Shown: positions 18,004 through 26,836, numbered from the stretch's first letter. The stretch: 64,000 nucleotides of DNA from Mycobacteroides sp. CBMA 271 (GCF_009729205.1 NZ_VTHB01000001.1:930001-994000); one strand, 5' to 3'. Numbers and translations: made by a program. Notes: a model not told the origin generated them from the letters alone.

Positions 18004-18609
18004 TCACTGCGCCACGCCGCTATTGGCCACTTCAGCCACACTCACCTGAGTGCCGGGGGTCGTCAACGAGTCGCGCAGGATGATCGCCGAAGGCTCAGCC
18101 CCGGCGGGGATATCGAACGCTATGGACGCCACCACGCTGTCGCCGGGACCCAAGTCTGCGCCGAGCAAGGGCTGCGAGGCCGTCTGGTCCGCGCCGAAGG
18201 TTTGATCGCCCGCAACGAGTTGCTGAATGGCAGGCTCGAACCGCTGAGGAGTATCGCCGTCATTGACGACACGCACACCGACCAGAACGTGACCGCCCTG
18301 CACGGCTTGGGGCAGTGCGGGATCGCCTGTCACCGGGGATGCCGTGACGTCAGTCACGGCGACGGCTAACTGGCCGACTCGCACCTCGCGCCTAAGGACG
18401 CCACCATCGGGTGTCACCGAAGCAACTTCATGAACTAGCGTCGATCGAGAGCCACTGAAGTTCCTGCCGTCTTCGATACCCACCAGCGTGGCAACCACAA
18501 TGCAGGTCGCGATAACACCGCCGAAGATCATCGGCGCCGCAGGAAAATTGCCCGCGCCGCCGCGCGGATCGGCGACACCATTCTCACCTTCCTGCAAAGG
18601 TCGAGTCAC
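18004..18609 (-). CDS. Membrane-anchored DUF4352-like protein
   Basis: A 201-residue protein; GTG 18609 has AGGA about 8 bases upstream and is preferred to TTG 18624. An N-terminal polar segment and one helix (APMIFGGVIATCIVVATLVG) anchor an extracytoplasmic beta domain with GGHVLVGVRVVNDGDTPQRFEPAIQQLV and VVASIAFDIPAGAEPSAIILRD, which fit the DUF4352 immunoprotective-type fold. It stands alone between a 75-base gap and a 376-base non-coding stretch. Function unknown. Confidence 0.75.
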   Translation of the reverse strand: MTRPLQEGENGVADPRGGAGNFPAAPMIFGGVIATCIVVATLVGIEDGRNFSGSRSTLVHEVASVTPDGGVLRREVRVGQLAVAVTDVTASPVTGDPALPQAVQGGHVLVGVRVVNDGDTPQRFEPAIQQLVAGDQTFGADQTASQPLLGADLGPGDSVVASIAFDIPAGAEPSAIILRDSLTTPGTQVSVAEVANSGVAQ

Positions 18610-18985
18610 AATAATGATCCTCAATTCGGGGTAGCGGTATCGCAGCTGAGGCCCCCCTCAATGGACAAGAGGCTAACATCAATAGAGCCTATCGGCACTG
18701 CAGAACATTCGTTACAGGCGATCACCAGCTGTTTGCGAGGAACTACCGATAGTCCGTGATGTCAGGTCTGCCTGCCTTTGCTACTTCCGAGACCCGGATG
18801 GTCCGCACCCGAGACCAGCGACTATGATGGCAGGTGAACGATGCGGTCATCTCTGCGGTCATCTCTGCGGGCGGCCTGTTTGCCACTGGATATCCCTCGG
18901 CGTTCGGGGCAGCGCACCGCCACGATGGGTCGGGGCGGCCGGTCACAAGGAGCGCTCAGCGTCCCGTTCTACACCGAAATTGTGG
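18610..18985. other. Non-coding stretch with a short tandem duplication
   Basis: No open frame here has a credible ribosome site, codon bias or family resemblance. A 12-bp tandem duplication (GCGGTCATCTCT twice, 18843-18866) is the only structure seen. The right end abuts the stop of the nitronate monooxygenase-like gene, and the left end must hold the promoter of the DUF4352-like gene. Confidence 0.6.
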
Positions 18986-19915
18986 TCAGCCGTACTGGGC
19001 AGCAAGCTTGCCGATCACGGTGGTGAACTCGTCCATGGTGGTGTCGAGGATGTCTTTCACAGACTCGACCGCACCAATGCGCCCGGCGACCTGACCGCCG
19101 AGAGGTACGAAGGTGTCCATGTTGCCTCCGAAGTAGAGGTCCAACGGATTCCCGGTTTCCAGCAGTGACACCAGATCTCGCCGTTCCATCTCCTCGGTGC
19201 GCTCGCTGCGTAACGCGCGCAGGCCCGGCTTGGTCAGCCGGTTGAGCAGCACGGTGTCGGTCTCGCGGGCCGCGACCACCGCCGCCTTCCAATTGCCATG
19301 GATGGGCGACTCAGCGGCCGACATCATCCGGGTGCCCATCTGCACACCCTCGGCGCCGAGCGCGAACGCGGCGGCCATCGACGCACCGTCACAGATGCCT
19401 CCGGCGGCGATGATGGGCACGTCGACGTGTGAGCGCACCAGGGGCAGCAGCACCATGGTGGAGGCACCCTTCGGGTCTTTGAAGCCACCGCCCTCGACGC
19501 CCTCCACCACCAGCCCATCGACTCCGGCGTCGACGGCCTTGAGCGCGGCAGCCAGCGTAGGGACCACGTGAAAGACTGTGAGCCCGTTGTCTTTCAGGAT
19601 GCGTGTGTACTTGTTGGGGTCCCCCGCGCTCGTCGTCACGAACGTCACGCCCTGATCGACGACGAATTGCGCAATGGCCGGGTCTCGCACGAAGGCCTGC
19701 GCGATGTTCACGCCGAACGGTTTGTCGGTGAGGTCACGCATGGCGCGGATCTCGCCCTTGATGGCGTCGAGCTCGCCGGAGCTGGTTTCGATGATGCCGA
19801 GCCCGCCGGCATTGCACACCGCGCTCGCCAGTTGTGCCCGCGCGATCCAGCCCATCGGGGCCTGCACGATCGGCCGCTCGATGCCCAGCAGTTCGGTCAC
19901 CCGGTTGGAGATCAT
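18986..19915 (-). CDS. Nitronate monooxygenase-like flavoprotein
   Basis: A 309-residue TIM-barrel FMN enzyme of the 2-nitropropane dioxygenase / nitronate monooxygenase family. Signatures are IVQAPMGWIARAQLASAVCNAGGLGIIE at the N-terminus, VVEGVEGGGFKDP (phosphate loop) and IIAAGGICDGASMAAAFALGAEGVQMGTR. It may oxidise propionate-3-nitronate or another substrate; enoyl-ACP reductase relatives exist, so the substrate is open. It lies 69 bases downstream of the amidohydrolase gene on the same strand and may be in the cupin-led operon. Confidence 0.88.
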   Translation of the reverse strand: MISNRVTELLGIERPIVQAPMGWIARAQLASAVCNAGGLGIIETSSGELDAIKGEIRAMRDLTDKPFGVNIAQAFVRDPAIAQFVVDQGVTFVTTSAGDPNKYTRILKDNGLTVFHVVPTLAAALKAVDAGVDGLVVEGVEGGGFKDPKGASTMVLLPLVRSHVDVPIIAAGGICDGASMAAAFALGAEGVQMGTRMMSAAESPIHGNWKAAVVAARETDTVLLNRLTKPGLRALRSERTEEMERRDLVSLLETGNPLDLYFGGNMDTFVPLGGQVAGRIGAVESVKDILDTTMDEFTTVIGKLAAQYG

Positions 19916-19984
19916 CAGCCGATTAGAGCAGATTCGCGAGCAGAACCCTCCGGATCAACAGCACGGAATTGAAACGCCGTGCGA

Positions 19985-21604
19985 TTAGAGATGTTGGACG
20001 CCGCCTATCCAAGTCTGGGCAGGAACCAGATGCTTCAGTTCCTGAGCCGGCACGAGATAGGGGTCGACGGGCCAGACGGTGAAATCGGCTGCGTAGCCAG
20101 GAAGTAGCCGGCCCCGGAGCCCTTCCTCGCGCAGCAGCTGGGCGGCCCTGGTGGTATGTAACGTGACGGCAGTTTGTCGATCTACCGCCTCGCTCTCGCC
20201 ACGCACTCCGGCAATGGTCTGTCGCGTTGTCAGGCCCCATACCGAGTGCATAGCCCCGAACATGCCAACCGGGTAATCCGAGCCCGCCGCGACCGTCACA
20301 CCGGCTTCGACCCAACTCCGCACGGGGAAAAGCCTTTCTACGCGTTCAAGACCCCAGTACGTTTCCTGCACGTGGGCGACGTCGTGCAGAAGTGGGTGCT
20401 GGATGGTGACGGCAACCCCGAGTGACGCAGCCCGGCGGCGCTGCTGGGCCGTCGCCAGACCGCCGTGTTCGATAACGAGGCTGCCTACGGGAAGCGCTGG
20501 ATGCCGCGCGCGTACCCGGCCGAAGATGTCGAGCAGTTCTCCCACCGCCCTGTCGCCATAGGCGTGCACACCAACTCTCCAGCCTGCCGCCAGCACTCGT
20601 TCGATCGCCCGTTCAAGCCGGGTTGGATCCCAGGTGAGGAAGCCGAAGTAGTCGTCCCTGCCCGCGTAGTGCTCGCAGGTGGCCCCCGCTTCCAGCCCAC
20701 CGTCAAAGACAAACTTCAAACCCCAAATCTGAAGGTATGCATCATTATTCGAATGCCATGGGGCGAGCTCCGCAAGCACCTGCGCCAGCTCGGAATCGCT
20801 GGACATCGGGGCGATACCGACAAGCACGCGCATGCGGACATGCAACGCCCCCGCGTCGCGGGCCGCCTTGAGGAACGCCAGATCCCACAGCGGCACAAAG
20901 CAATCCCGAACTGTCGTGATGCCAGATGCCACATACCTACGGCTGGCAACTCCCATCGCCGCAATCCGTTCGGATTCCGTAACCGCGGGCATCGCCTTGG
21001 TCACTGAAAACACCGCGTTGTCAAGAAGGCGTCCGTCTAGCCGACCGTCTACATCGCGCCCAAAGTGGCCACCTGGCATATCGCCGACGTCCTCGCACAC
21101 CCCAGCGGCCGCTAGCGCAGCACTGTTAGCCACCGCATTGTGGCCACCACGTTTGACCAAAATGGGCACGAGGACGCTCACCGAGTCCAGCTCGGCACGT
21201 GTCGGCAGCCGGCGCTCTGCCAAATTGAGCTCCTGCCAATGACTTCCAGTAACAACCCACTGCCCCGTCGGCGTCTTGGTGACCTGACCGCCGAGCAGGT
21301 CCAGCAGCTCCGCGACAGACCGTACATCGCATGGCTCCACCGAACCCACGCTCTCGATCGCCGCCATGAGGTGTGTATGCGTGTCGTCAAATCCTGGAAG
21401 TACATAGGAGTCAGAGAGGTCGACGCTGCGCGTTGCGGGCCCGACCAGATCTGCGAGCTCACTCTCGCTGTCTGCCGTGGCAACGACATAGCCGTCCGTC
21501 ACCGCGAACGCCTGCCGACGCACCTCCGGTAGATCCGGGTCGGGATACAGAGCCTTTGCCCTAACGACGAGATCAGCCTGCCGGACAATGGAATCCACTA
21601 TCAC
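19985..21604 (-). CDS. Metal-dependent amidohydrolase (YtcJ-like)
   Basis: A 539-residue Amidohydro_3 protein. The metal site begins with LPGFDDTHTHLM near residue 75, followed by VLVKRGGHNAVANSAAL, the His-rich VGVHAYGDRAV, VIEHGGLATA and the Asp-bearing AGSDYPV. Such enzymes hydrolyse N-acyl or cyclic amides; the substrate is unknown. The C-terminal region GYAADFTVWP closes the barrel as in the family. It lies 29 bases after the cupin gene, so both should be under the operator at 22212. Confidence 0.9.
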   Translation of the reverse strand: MIVDSIVRQADLVVRAKALYPDPDLPEVRRQAFAVTDGYVVATADSESELADLVGPATRSVDLSDSYVLPGFDDTHTHLMAAIESVGSVEPCDVRSVAELLDLLGGQVTKTPTGQWVVTGSHWQELNLAERRLPTRAELDSVSVLVPILVKRGGHNAVANSAALAAAGVCEDVGDMPGGHFGRDVDGRLDGRLLDNAVFSVTKAMPAVTESERIAAMGVASRRYVASGITTVRDCFVPLWDLAFLKAARDAGALHVRMRVLVGIAPMSSDSELAQVLAELAPWHSNNDAYLQIWGLKFVFDGGLEAGATCEHYAGRDDYFGFLTWDPTRLERAIERVLAAGWRVGVHAYGDRAVGELLDIFGRVRARHPALPVGSLVIEHGGLATAQQRRRAASLGVAVTIQHPLLHDVAHVQETYWGLERVERLFPVRSWVEAGVTVAAGSDYPVGMFGAMHSVWGLTTRQTIAGVRGESEAVDRQTAVTLHTTRAAQLLREEGLRGRLLPGYAADFTVWPVDPYLVPAQELKHLVPAQTWIGGVQHL

Positions 21605-21633
21605 TCCGTTCGATTCTCGTCATGCAGAGCCGG

Positions 21634-22191
21634 TCAGTCAGCGATCGGAATACGCGTCCCCTCGACAGGAACAATGTCGATCAGGGAATCCAGCGCGGCA
21701 AGCATCCGGACCGGATCACTGCGCACATCACTAGGCAAGTCGTCGATCTTCCACACACCTTCACTGCCTGCAGGCGTCCAGCCTGACACGAAAATGCAGG
21801 GAATCGCCGCAGAATCATTCCAGAAGTCGTGAATAACACCGCGAGGCACGAACACGAAGTCACGGGGCTGGAACACGGCACTACGGCCGGCCGCCTGCAT
21901 TGAGAGCTTCCCACTCACAACATAGAAGTACTCGTCATATGTGCGATGCCAGTGCAGCCCAGGGCCGTCACCCTGGGGGGAAATCGTGTACTCAACGACC
22001 GCCGCCGCCCCCCTAGTGTCGTTGCCATCCAACAGCAATCGCACCGTGTCGTGGTTTTCTCCGCCGGGCATCCCCAGCGCGGGCAGTGCCCGCTCGTCCG
22101 CGCGACGGACAATCACACCATCCTCGTGCGGGCGTGTCACCACCTCCCCGGTTCGCGAGAGATCTGGTTTGGGATAAATGCCGAGGCTCAT
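21634..22191 (-). CDS. Cupin-domain protein
   Basis: A 185-residue single-cupin protein from ATG 22191, preceded by AAGGAAC. The cupin metal motif is split as GPGLHWHRTYDEYFYVVSGKL and a second part RDFVFVPRGVIHDFWN, giving a His/His/Glu/His site (HWH...E...H). It could be a small dioxygenase, an isomerase or a binding protein. It is the first gene of a cupin-amidohydrolase-flavoprotein run and starts 21 bases from the palindromic operator, facing the TetR gene. Confidence 0.85.
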   Translation of the reverse strand: MSLGIYPKPDLSRTGEVVTRPHEDGVIVRRADERALPALGMPGGENHDTVRLLLDGNDTRGAAAVVEYTISPQGDGPGLHWHRTYDEYFYVVSGKLSMQAAGRSAVFQPRDFVFVPRGVIHDFWNDSAAIPCIFVSGWTPAGSEGVWKIDDLPSDVRSDPVRMLAALDSLIDIVPVEGTRIPIAD

Positions 22192-22211
22192 TGCGGTTCC
22201 TTTCTTCCAGA

Positions 22212-22251
22212 CACAGGCGTTACGATACCATCCAGTATCGTAACGCCTGTG
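22212..22251. promoter_or_regulatory. Perfect palindromic operator between cupin and TetR genes
   Basis: CACAGGCGTTACGATAC (22212-22228) and its exact reverse complement (22235-22251) are separated by a 6-bp spacer: 17 matched bases in each arm. The core GTTACGATAC...GTATCGTAAC looks like a TetR operator. It sits 21 bp before the cupin start and 74 bp before the TetR gene, so the TetR protein probably controls both. Confidence 0.8.
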
Positions 22252-22324
22252 GGCCATACTAGCTAGTGACATGGGCCACTTGGCGACTCAACTCAGGTGG
22301 CCTTGAACAGGAGAAATCTGCGAT

Positions 22325-23008
22325 ATGGCAAGGCCGATGGACCCCAGCCGGAACCAGGCAGCTATCGACGCCACGCGGGAGTTATTGACCACGGTCGGCT
22401 ATGCGGGCTTCAGCATGGACGACGTCAGCCGACGGATTGGCAGCTCGAAAAACACGATCTACCGACGATGGCCATCGAAGGTAGCCCTGGTGATGGCGTC
22501 CATAACCGGGGACACACCCCAAAGAGCTCACGCGAGTGCGTCATTGCGAGAAGACCTGCTGTCGTTGGCCGCATCGCATCTAGGCGCCGCTGACGGAATG
22601 AGCGTCCCGGTCCTCGCAGGTGTGCTCTGGGCAATGCGAACAGACCAGGAACTTGCCGACGCAGTGCTGCACGAGATCGCCGAGACCAGGAATTCTGAAT
22701 TCCTGGGGGCCCTCACCGCAGCTCACGACCGCGGTGAAATCACTGAAATACCAAAGAACTGGCGTCAGATCGGCGAGCTGCTACCGGCGGTACTCATGTA
22801 CCGGTTTGCCGTCAGTCAGCCGACAGACATGCACGACCTTGAACAAATCATCGACGATGTTGTGCTGCCGCTCGTGCGCCCTCCGCAATCAGCATCAGCG
22901 CACTCCCCAAGGCGCGCCTCCTCGGAGCCCCACCGGACAAAAGACAAGTCGGCCCCCAGGGATGTCCAAGTGCCCACAACGGGTACCTGGCTCGAAGGCG
23001 GGAACTAG
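22325..23008 (+). CDS. TetR-family repressor, likely of the cupin operon
   Basis: A 227-residue TetR protein. The N-terminal HTH spans about residues 30-50 (FSMDDVSRRIGSSKNTIYRRW), and the remainder is the helical ligand domain, with a polar C-terminal tail from residue about 195. The start ATG 22325 follows AGGAG by 9 bases. It is divergent from the cupin gene and shares the operator at 22212-22251. The stop lies in CTAG 23005-23008 shared with the acyltransferase gene. Its inducer could be a substrate of the amidohydrolase or cupin. Confidence 0.93.
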   Translation: MARPMDPSRNQAAIDATRELLTTVGYAGFSMDDVSRRIGSSKNTIYRRWPSKVALVMASITGDTPQRAHASASLREDLLSLAASHLGAADGMSVPVLAGVLWAMRTDQELADAVLHEIAETRNSEFLGALTAAHDRGEITEIPKNWRQIGELLPAVLMYRFAVSQPTDMHDLEQIIDDVVLPLVRPPQSASAHSPRRASSEPHRTKDKSAPRDVQVPTTGTWLEGGN

Positions 23009-24069
23009 CCGAAGAACATGTTGCGCCGGCCGGCAAGCAGCCGGTACAGCGTCTGCTGAATCGTCTCGCGCACCTGATCGGTGACTTCGAACGTCACCAT
23101 CGGGTCGTCAGCGGCGGCGTCGTCGTACCCGTGCGTCGGGATGGGCGTGCCGAACTCGATATGCCACTTGGACGGCAGCGGCACCAGCCCAACCGGTCCG
23201 GCAGCCGGGAACAGGGGCGTCACCGGGAAGTATGGCAACCCGAACAACCGGGCGATCACCTTCAGATCGGCAATCATCGGATAGATCTCTTCAGATCCAA
23301 CGATCGAGCACGGGATGATCGGAGCACCCGTCTTGATGGCCGCCGAGACGAACCCACCGCGACCGAAGCGCTGCAGCTTGTAGCGGTCCTTGAACGGCTT
23401 GCCCAGGCCCTTGTATCCCTCGGGGAACACGGCGGTGAGCTCGCCGGCCGACAGTAGCCGGTGCGCATCGGTGCCACAGGCCAGCGTATGTCCGGCTTTT
23501 CGCGCTAACTGACCCAGGAAAGGTGCGTCGAACACCATATCGGCCGCCAGGTTGCGCAGGGTCCGGTTGCCGGGGCAGCGGTCGTGCACGGCCACCGAGA
23601 GCATCAACCCATCTAGCGGCAGCACACCCGCATGGTTAGCCACCACCAGTGCTCCGCCGGTCGCCGGGATGTTCTCCACGCCGGTCACGTCCACTCTGAA
23701 CCATCGGTTGAACAATGGCCTCAGCAAAGGTAATAGCAGCGATTCGTTGAGGTGCTCGTCAAAGCCGAAATCGTCGACGCTGTAGTCGCCGCCCACCCGC
23801 CTACGGATGAACTCAGCGACGGCGGCAATGTTGGCCGCGAGTACGGTCAGCGACTCATCATCGCCGACGTTCGCGTTGCCCTGCGCCGCGCGGATCTCAT
23901 TGAGGTCGTGGATCACCGCGGCGGTATCCACGCCCGGCGCACCGCTGCCCATCGATGACGGGTGGCGTCGTCCGGCGTCGGCGCGCGCCTCGGCCCGGCG
24001 AGCACGTGCAGCATGGCGTTCCGAGTTACCCTGTAGTTGAATAACTTTCGCCTTGGTCTCACCGGCCAT
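23005..24069 (-). CDS. Lysophospholipid acyltransferase family protein (Rv0502-like)
   Basis: A 354-residue membrane-associated PlsC-type acyltransferase. Start ATG 24069 has GGAGGTGA 7 bases upstream, better than GTG 24084. Visible motifs are NHAGVLPLD (His146 to Asp153, a longer spacing than the classical HX4D), GTDAHRLLSAGELTAVFPEGYKG (motif III) and PIIPCSIVGSEE. The first 60 residues are basic and low in complexity. It probably acylates glycerolipid or a related acceptor. The epimerase gene ends 21 bases upstream, and the pair matches Rv0501-Rv0502 in M. tuberculosis. Confidence 0.88.
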   Translation of the reverse strand: MAGETKAKVIQLQGNSERHAARARRAEARADAGRRHPSSMGSGAPGVDTAAVIHDLNEIRAAQGNANVGDDESLTVLAANIAAVAEFIRRRVGGDYSVDDFGFDEHLNESLLLPLLRPLFNRWFRVDVTGVENIPATGGALVVANHAGVLPLDGLMLSVAVHDRCPGNRTLRNLAADMVFDAPFLGQLARKAGHTLACGTDAHRLLSAGELTAVFPEGYKGLGKPFKDRYKLQRFGRGGFVSAAIKTGAPIIPCSIVGSEEIYPMIADLKVIARLFGLPYFPVTPLFPAAGPVGLVPLPSKWHIEFGTPIPTHGYDDAAADDPMVTFEVTDQVRETIQQTLYRLLAGRRNMFFG

Positions 24070-24090
24070 GCCTGTCACCTCCACCCTTAG

Positions 24091-25155
24091 CTACGAACTG
24101 ATCTTCTGCGCGAGAGCCACCGCACGATCTCCCAATGAGCGTACCCACTCCGGCTCAATAACTGGAGTGATCCCGCGGCCTCGCACGTAATCTCCGAAAG
24201 CTCCGACCGTCGTCCATTTGGGCTGATACCCGAGCTCGGTCTTCATCCGCGTGTTGTCCACAGCGCGCCCGTATGCCAGCCAATCACGCTGTTCGGTGCT
24301 CAGTTCGGTGTAGCGGGTGCCTTTGGTGACGGACGCGATCGCCGATACCGCAAACGAAGGCACTGGGATGCCGAGCTGACCGGAGCGGCGGACCGCCTGC
24401 GACATCATCATCACGCCATCAGCAGCGATGTTGAAGGTTCCCGACTTCCCTGCCATGGTGGCCCGCTCGAGCGCACCGAGGGCGTCCTGCTCATGTAGCA
24501 GCTGCAGGCGGGCGTCACGTCCGATCATGGTGGGAACCAACGGACCCGCCAGGTATCGGGCCAGCGCGGTATCCATACCGGGACCGATCAGATTGGCCAG
24601 ACGCAGGATCGTCACCGCAAGATCGGGGCGACGACGGCCCAGGCCGCGCGCATAACTTTCGATGTCGATGCTGTCACGTGCGAACCCGTCGCCAGGTGGG
24701 CGTCGTGCGCTCATCTCCTCGGTGAACATCACCGGATCGCGACCACCGGATCCGTACACCTGTGAGGTGGACTTCACGATGAGGCGCCGTACGGCGGGTG
24801 CCTTCTGGCAGGCCGCGAACAGCTGCATCGCGCCCATCACGTTCAGTTCTTTAAGCGCAGCGCGCCCACCGGAACGCGGCGAGTACGAGGCCGACGCGGT
24901 GTGTACCACCGTGTCGACCTCGCCGTTGCGAATGACCTTCGCGATGAACGGGTTGCGGATATCGGCCCGCACGAACTCGGCCCGACCCATCCTGCGCAGC
25001 AGGTCCTTGCTTGGCGCGACAGCATCCACCGCAATGACGCGGTTGATCATCGGATTCTGGACCAGGCGCGCGGCCAGGTAGCCCCCGAGGAATCGACTGG
25101 CTCCGGTGACCAGCACCACCCTGGGGTAGTGCAGATTGGTCTCACCGGTGCTCAC
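24091..25155 (-). CDS. galE2: NAD-dependent epimerase/dehydratase family protein (GalE2/Rv0501-like)
   Basis: A 354-residue extended SDR protein. The NAD-binding motif is VTGASRFLGGYLAARL (GxxxxLG variant) near residues 17-32. The active-site region contains KSTSQVYGSGG, and LANLIGPGMDTALARYL is typical of the NAD-dependent epimerase/dehydratase class. The galE2 name is by synteny with Rv0501; UDP-glucose epimerase activity has not been shown from sequence, and other nucleotide sugars or sterol substrates are possible. It lies in the order HTH gene, bS22, galE2, acyltransferase. Confidence 0.85.
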   Translation of the reverse strand: MSTGETNLHYPRVVLVTGASRFLGGYLAARLVQNPMINRVIAVDAVAPSKDLLRRMGRAEFVRADIRNPFIAKVIRNGEVDTVVHTASASYSPRSGGRAALKELNVMGAMQLFAACQKAPAVRRLIVKSTSQVYGSGGRDPVMFTEEMSARRPPGDGFARDSIDIESYARGLGRRRPDLAVTILRLANLIGPGMDTALARYLAGPLVPTMIGRDARLQLLHEQDALGALERATMAGKSGTFNIAADGVMMMSQAVRRSGQLGIPVPSFAVSAIASVTKGTRYTELSTEQRDWLAYGRAVDNTRMKTELGYQPKWTTVGAFGDYVRGRGITPVIEPEWVRSLGDRAVALAQKISS

Positions 25156-25218
25156 GGACGAAGCCTAACCATCAAGGCACCAATGGGCATCCCGAGCGGA
25201 CACCCACTAACGCAAGGT

Positions 25219-25320
25219 TTACTTACCGAGTTTTCTGCGCTGAACCCGGGTGCGGCGAAGCAGCTTGCGGTGCTTCTTCTTGGACATACGCTTACGCCGC
25301 TTCTTGATGACTGAACCCAT
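25219..25320 (-). CDS. 30S ribosomal protein bS22 (Rv0500B-like, 33 residues)
   Basis: A 33-residue, very basic peptide starting [20 protein letters not shown] and ending VQRRKLGK. This is the AURKAIP1/COX24-type small-subunit protein bS22 of actinobacteria. ATG 25320 follows AGGAG by 4 bases, and the stop is TAA 25221-25219. It is normally missed by gene finders because of length. It sits between the HTH gene and galE2 exactly as Rv0500B does. A likely promoter lies at 25384-25412. Confidence 0.95.
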
Positions 25321-25383
25321 GAACTCCTGCTACCTACTTTGAAATCGTCTTTAACGTGGGGCGGTGCACAGCGGCTCGCGCCA

Positions 25384-25412
25384 GCCATACACGCAGCGCC
25401 CTAACCCATCAA
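25384..25412 (-). promoter_or_regulatory. Putative promoter for bS22
   Basis: On the minus strand TTGATG (25412-25407) and TATGGC (25389-25384) are separated by 17 bp, a plausible housekeeping promoter. The transcript would start near 25377, leaving a leader of roughly 55 bases before the bS22 ATG. The fit is imperfect and rests on inspection only. Confidence 0.35.
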
Positions 25413-25499
25413 GGTTTAAACCAGGGTGCTGCATGACTCTACCTGCTGCGGCCCCAGGTCAAGAAACCGGCAGAGCTGACCGTCGATGCCTGGGGGTAC

Positions 25500-25539
25500 G
25501 CCCCCACGGGTGGGGGCACCCCCACCCGCGTGCGGGGGC
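25500..25539 (-). terminator. Strong GC hairpin directly after the HTH gene stop
   Basis: The run from 25500 to 25539 folds into a long stem: an inner perfect stem CGGGTGGGGG/CCCCCACCCG with a 2-base centre, an internal loop, and an outer GCCCCC/GGGGGC. It begins at the base next to the TAG of the HTH gene, lacks a T-tract, and is followed about 90 bases later by the bS22 promoter. It probably works as a mycobacterial-type terminator or stabilising hairpin, isolating the HTH gene from bS22. Confidence 0.6.
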
Positions 25540-25794
25540 CTATCCGGCGTCGAAGTAAGACGCCTGCAACAGATCGTTCACGGCCTTGGCGTGCACCCGG
25601 AACGACCGACCAACCCGCACCGCGGGCAGTTCGCCGTTGTGCACGAGCCGATAAACGGTCATCTTGCTGACGCGCATCAGCGCGGCGACCTCGGCGACCG
25701 TGAGGAACTGTGCCTTCCCTGGCTGACCTGTGGCCGCTGCGTCCCGACCCGGCTTTGCGCCGGCTCCGTCCCGCGGCCCGTTCATTGAAGTCAT
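25540..25794 (-). CDS. Small helix-turn-helix protein (Rv0500A-like)
   Basis: An 84-residue protein from ATG 25794 (AAGGGAAA lies upstream; an open frame continues to 25857 but homologues start at MTS). The HTH is LTVAEVAALMRVSKMTVYRLVHNGELPAVRVGRSFRVHAKAV, an excisionase/MerR-like winged fold, followed by the family ending LLQASYFDAG. It is presumably a DNA-binding protein. In M. tuberculosis the same order (Rv0500, Rv0500A, Rv0500B) holds, so this is core chromosome. The target is unknown. Confidence 0.92.
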   Translation of the reverse strand: MTSMNGPRDGAGAKPGRDAAATGQPGKAQFLTVAEVAALMRVSKMTVYRLVHNGELPAVRVGRSFRVHAKAVNDLLQASYFDAG

Positions 25795-25936
25795 CGCATA
25801 CCCATTTCCCTTGGCACGTGTCGTGCCGCCGATCTTCCCCACCGGCGGTACGGACACGCACGTGCTAGAAGGAGAATAGCGGGACCAGTGGGGTTACTGA
25901 TACCCGTGTGGGCTAATTGGTCAAGATTTGGTTAAA

Positions 25937-26836
25937 TTACTCTGATGTGATTCCGAGCTGCTCGGAGCGTGTTTTTGCGGCGTCGACGGCCGCGTAGACG
26001 CTTGCCCGCAAACCTCCGCGTTCCAATTCACGCAGCGCAGCGGCGGTCGTACCACCCGGTGAGGTAATCGTTGCGCGAAGCTCCGCGGCGGTCGTATCGA
26101 CCTCCGTACGGGTCTGTAGCCCGGGGGCACGATTTTCGTCGGATTCGGCTCGTTCGAGGAGCATCGCGGCAGATCCGGCCATGGTTTGGATGACCAGATC
26201 GGTGGCGACGGGTCGGGTGAGCCCCGAGGCGACACCGGCGTCGACCAGCGCCTCGACAAGCAGGAAGAAGTACGCCGGGCCCGATCCCGACAGCGCGGTG
26301 ACGGTGTCCATCTGCGATTCCGCGACCTTGATGACTGTGCCCACGGACTCCAGCAGCTCGGCGACGGCGCTCAGCTGCTCGTCATTCGCGAACCGCCCCT
26401 TGGCGACGGCGCTCACCCCGGCGCCGACGAGCATCGGGGCGTTGGGCATCACCCGCACCACCGGTGCGCCCGCGGCCAGTTTCGATTCGAAGAAGCCGGT
26501 GGACACCCCGGCGGCCACAGAAACCAACACCTGCTCGGTTTCCCGTTCGCTGCCTTCAGCGTCCAGTTTCGCGAGTGCCGAGGCGATCTCGGTGGTCGCG
26601 CTCTCCACGTCGGACGGTTTGACGGCCACGACGATGAAGTCGGCGCCCTCGACCGCGTCGGCCACCTCGCTGACCCGAATGGAGTACGCGTCCGCGAGCG
26701 CCTTGGCCCGAGCGGGCACCTTCTCCGAGACGACGATGTCCTTGGCTTGCCGTCCGGCCCTCAGCAGCCCGGAGATAAGTGCTTCGCCGATATTGCCGCC
26801 ACCGATGATTGCGATTCTGGACATGGCGACCAGCAT
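25937..26836 (-). CDS. proC: Pyrroline-5-carboxylate reductase
   Basis: Last step of proline synthesis: NAD(P)H reduction of pyrroline-5-carboxylate. The N-terminal Rossmann motif is IAIIGGGNIGEALISGLL. The C-terminal dimerisation domain has the family signature AVTALSGSGPAYFFLLVEAL, MAGSAAMLLE and ITSPGGTTAAALRELERG. Start is ATG 26836 (MLVAM) or ATG 26824 (MSRIAI), giving 299 or 295 residues; both are in frame and the shorter form also begins exactly at the fold. Next on the plus strand is the serine hydrolase gene. It is equivalent to Rv0500. Confidence 0.96.
   Translation of the reverse strand: MLVAMSRIAIIGGGNIGEALISGLLRAGRQAKDIVVSEKVPARAKALADAYSIRVSEVADAVEGADFIVVAVKPSDVESATTEIASALAKLDAEGSERETEQVLVSVAAGVSTGFFESKLAAGAPVVRVMPNAPMLVGAGVSAVAKGRFANDEQLSAVAELLESVGTVIKVAESQMDTVTALSGSGPAYFFLLVEALVDAGVASGLTRPVATDLVIQTMAGSAAMLLERAESDENRAPGLQTRTEVDTTAAELRATITSPGGTTAAALRELERGGLRASVYAAVDAAKTRSEQLGITSE

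Noticed and set aside
18743..18946. Minus-strand open frame of 67 codons in the non-coding stretch
   Set aside because: No ribosome site, an internal low-complexity repeat, and no resemblance to any known protein.
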